DNA of 20,021 bases from Reticulitermes lucifugus (Eukaryota; Arthropoda; Insecta; Blattodea; Rhinotermitidae), in assembly GCA_026260175.1 (NCBI GenBank), contig JAKCWW010002560.1, positions 26,879 to 46,899 on the forward strand, read 5' to 3'. How positions within the stretch are numbered: position 1 is the first letter of the stretch; each line of letters opens with the position of its first letter. The translations under genes and the position numbers were made by a program. Of this stretch, positions 18,174 through 20,021 are shown piece after piece. Below the pieces are notes generated by a model. That model did not search any database. It saw only the letters and a program-made list of their open reading frames with translations, and had not been told where the DNA came from.

Positions 18174-18635
18174 CGTATTAACTGACTAAATTAGTGTGAC
18201 AAGTCTATTTCCTCGCCTAGCTAATAATTATTCATCCTAAGTAAGAGAATAACATATTAATCCATGATACAAATAGAGTTTCTTCAGCAGTTTATATTTG
18301 TCCGTACTAACCATTTACAGCACAGAGGTAAACATATGTTGCACCTACTGTAACTTAAGAAACTCTACATTTGGCCACACCATATATGAGTGCGTGCTAT
18401 ATGATTATTGAAACAAAATAGCTATTATTTCTCCAAGAAAAATTAACTGATTGGTTTTTATAATATACATAAACTGTACTTTATGTAGTAGGAACTGATG
18501 TTCTTTATATAACGTAGAAGAATGTGAATATTAAAGTGCCAGGCAACTAACGCATTGTTACACTACACAACAGACTGAATCACTGCCACAGAGTTTCTCT
18601 TCTGTGCGTCTCAAGTTGTTCAGCTCAACCGGCTA
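18174..18635. other. Unassigned AT-rich sequence
   Basis: I see no gene or known repeat after the LINE-B end. Any LINE-B 3' UTR would lie here, but no second copy is available for comparison. Confidence 0.45.
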
Positions 18636-18710
18636 ACTAAGTAAGCGACTGACTGGCTGCTGACTGACCAATTGGCTGTCCAATTAACTTACTGACCAAT
18701 AAACTAAATC
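18636..18710 (+). repeat. Degenerate (ACTG)n-like simple repeat
   Basis: The words actaagt, gactgactgg, gctgactgacc, aattggctg, ccaatta, acttactgacc and aataaacta follow one another with a loose 4-bp period. No transposon motif is seen. Confidence 0.6.
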
Positions 18711-18839
18711 ATTGTACAACATCTTGGCTGTCGTTCACACTGCCTGACTGAATCAGTGGAACACATCCTTTTTCTTACTCACCTGATTAAGCAGCTACTT
18801 TGTATAAGTTCACAGTCTTGCACCGCAGGGGTTGCTCAG

Positions 18840-18930
18840 ATGATACGTCTTCTGGATGATCACATCGTGCAGGGTAATAAGTTTGTTCCGACGTTTCGGA
18901 GGAACGCGCGTCTTTCGATGGTGACTAGAA
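18840..18930 (-). mobile_element. Decayed Penelope-like hammerhead module (copy G)
   Basis: On the minus strand GAAAC (18897-18893) continues as 'gaaacgtcgg', as in copy C. 'cagaagac' starts at 18854, exactly 43 nt after GAAAC begins, and the spacing sequence is alignable ('ttattaccctgcacgatgtg' against 'ttaccacacgacgccgtg'). The CUGANGA box is not recognisable upstream and the cleavage triplet reads GAA, so the ribozyme is lost. The 69-codon plus-strand frame here is a shadow. Confidence 0.58.
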
Positions 18931-19008
18931 TAACTCGTTGCAGCGGAACGTGGGAACAAAGATAAGCTGGATTCACGCTGTGGGTACGCGCACTGTCAGC
19001 ACACGTAT

Positions 19009-19297
19009 GGTGGGAATATTTGTTCTGTCATGGCTCGACGGCCCCTAGTGGGCCTAGGCCTCCTCCTTGTCGAGGTTTCGAGATCACATTCAGTTAGGCA
19101 CACCACACTCGATAGGACTCCTCTGGACGAGTGATCAGTCCGTCGCAGAGACCTCTACCTGACAACACACAACGCTCACAAGAGACAGATATCCATGCCC
19201 CCGGCGGGATTTGAACCCGCAAGCCTAGCAAGCGAGCGGTCGCAGACCCACGCCTTAGACCGCGCGGTCACCGGGATCGGCGGTGAGGATGTTTTTT
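19009..19297 (-). mobile_element. SINE-1 full-length copy with diverged target-site duplication
   Basis: On the minus strand the element runs from about 19280 to 19029. Its A box is tgaccgcgcggt (19270-19259) and its B box is ggttcaaatcc (19217-19207). The class II tRNA-like 'ggtctaaggcgtgggtctgc' follows the A box. The 3' end is 'ggcccactaggggcc' and 'gtcgagccatgac'. The direct flanks 19009-19024 and 19282-19297 agree at about 12 of 16 positions, consistent with an old target-site duplication. The plus-strand frame starting 'MPPAGFEPAS' at 19195 is a reading of the head region and not a gene. Confidence 0.85.
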
Positions 19298-19460
19298 GCC
19301 ATTATTTAGATGCTCAAGTCACGGGACAATCAGATGAGCGGGGGTATTGTTTAAAAAATAGAATATATGACACAAATTTTTACTGTTTTTCCAAGTTGCA
19401 TTAAATTATGCTTCTTATCAATATATATCTTATTATTTTGCATTATGTTTTTTCCAAAAT

Positions 19461-19488
19461 GTTTCGGCTCTATTTGAGCCATCATCAG
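19461..19488 (-). ncRNA. Near-perfect hammerhead ribozyme core, second family (copy H)
   Basis: On the minus strand CUGAUGA (19488-19482) fits the consensus exactly. Stem II is GGCUC (19480-19476) with GAGCC (19470-19466), five perfect pairs around AAAUA, followed by GAAAC (19465-19461). A stem III is possible between CAUU (after GAAA) and AAUG about 16 nt on, but the base that should be U16.1 is C, and I could not find a matching stem I. The core is the best preserved in the window. Activity is uncertain without stem I. Confidence 0.72.
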
Positions 19489-19500
19489 ACAGCTACAATT

Positions 19501-19945
19501 CAAGGAATATACAGGATATATGAGTATACATTATCATTAAAGAGTTCAACTCATGTATCTTTCCAAGTACAATATATTGTGGTACTACACAGAGATTGGC
19601 CAGTCCAACAGTGGTCCTATATATTTCTAAATTAATAATTAAAACTTTAATTTTTAGAGAATTAAGAATTTTTCGTAAAGTATTCAGTTGTATACAGAAC
19701 TATAAGTTATAATTTTATTTCCATTCAAACATCCATGGGAAGTTGTTAATCCAAATGATGAAGGCATCCAATCCCGTAAGGGTGGCGTACCAAGTATAAG
19801 CTAGTGTTAGATTGAACACACTGTACTCTTGTTAAGATTTGACACAAAGTGAGGCGATTATGTCCAAATGTTTATTGGTTAAGAGTTGGACATTTTCAGA
19901 TCCAGATGAAGTGCGCTCAGTGCCGCGAGAGCGTTTAGTGTCAGT
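19501..19945. other. Unassigned AT-rich sequence
   Basis: The 75-codon plus-strand frame at 19408-19635 crosses the hammerhead motif and shows no known domain. No repeat was recognised up to 19945. Element flanks of the copy H motif may extend into this part. Confidence 0.45.
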
Positions 19946-19946
19946 A

Positions 19947-20021
19947 AAGGTAAAGCAGTCCCATTACAGGCCTTGACAGGCCCTTAGGGTCCAGGAGGTT
20001 GAGGCTCCCAGATTTCTAGAC
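19947..20021 (-). mobile_element. SINE-2-like 3' part, cut by the window edge
   Basis: On the plus strand 'gtaaaggtaaagcagtccc', 'acaggccttgacaggccctt', 'gggtccagg', and 'aggttgaggctcccag' have the same layout as the reverse complement of the SINE-2 tail at 11155-11230 (taaag, guanine-rich, gccatgaaggc, tagaggt.tagctcc). I also remember this version from insect genomes. The rest lies beyond the window. Confidence 0.52.

Noticed and set aside
19200..19280. Possible true tRNA gene (Leu/Ser type) on the minus strand
   Set aside because: It has A and B boxes but continues into a SINE body, has a diverged duplication around it, and the arms do not form a clean cloverleaf by eye.
19195..19404. Frame starting MPPAGFEPAS
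   Set aside because: This reading comes from the tRNA-like head of SINE-1 and is a familiar false gene.
1..20021. Prokaryotic features: operons, CRISPR arrays, ribosome binding sites, rho-independent terminators
   Set aside because: Composition, SINEs and LINEs show an animal genome; no evenly spaced identical repeats and no tightly packed genes are present.

Overview
This window looks like non-coding DNA from an animal genome, most likely a large, repeat-rich insect genome. I found no intact host gene, no tRNA or rRNA gene, no CRISPR array and no bacterial-type operon. The open frames are all short (115 codons or fewer), and the longer meaningful ones are pieces of decayed retroelements. 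The families present (class II tRNA-headed SINEs, a SINE whose reverse strand reads 'FPGVKRPG'-like, LINE C-termini reading 'IIRVI...' and 'KISWTD...', and a repeat reading 'MSAWNN.APTGRIFMKFD') are ones I remember from hemimetabolous insects, especially cockroaches and termites. That assignment is from memory and cannot be proved here.

Layout. 1-420: fragments of two SINEs joined head to tail, then a pyrimidine tract. 1060-1850: two hammerhead-type modules and a LINE 3' remnant. 2695-2850: an old SINE-2. 4049-4330: a nearly complete SINE-3 with a perfect 13-bp target-site duplication. 4730-5250: a hammerhead module, then the first copy of dispersed repeat R. 5830-6790: a hammerhead module, a two-copy tandem duplication of about 140 bp, and a LINE 3' end. 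7501-7797: a SINE-1 with a 9-bp target-site duplication. 8705-9560: hammerhead module, SINE-2, hammerhead module. 11155-11405: SINE-2. 12602-12990: second copy of repeat R. 14004-14350: 5'-truncated SINE-1 followed by a second-family hammerhead motif. 14730-15235: a very diverged minisatellite. 15355-15995: SINE-2 tail and LINE 3' end. 17395-18173: a second LINE family with an internal deletion, a frameshift and a premature stop. 18840-19500: hammerhead module, SINE-1 and a near-perfect hammerhead core. 19947-20021: a SINE-2-like piece cut by the window edge.

Main result. Seven short modules, on both strands, look like copies of one family. The better ones carry a CUGANGA-like box, a stem II and GAAAC, which is the catalytic core pattern of a type I hammerhead ribozyme. 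Six of them carry a CAGAAGAC-like block 40-45 nt after the start of GAAAC, at exactly 43 nt in three copies. Three of them also share a TCGCGGCG-like block upstream. This matches what is known of Penelope-like retroelements, but no Penelope reverse transcriptase or GIY-YIG sequence is visible, so these are solo or non-autonomous pieces. Two further motifs (14301-14330 on + and 19461-19488 on -) belong to a second hammerhead family with a different stem II. Nothing indicates that the elements cooperate; the window reads as a graveyard of independently inserted retroelements.
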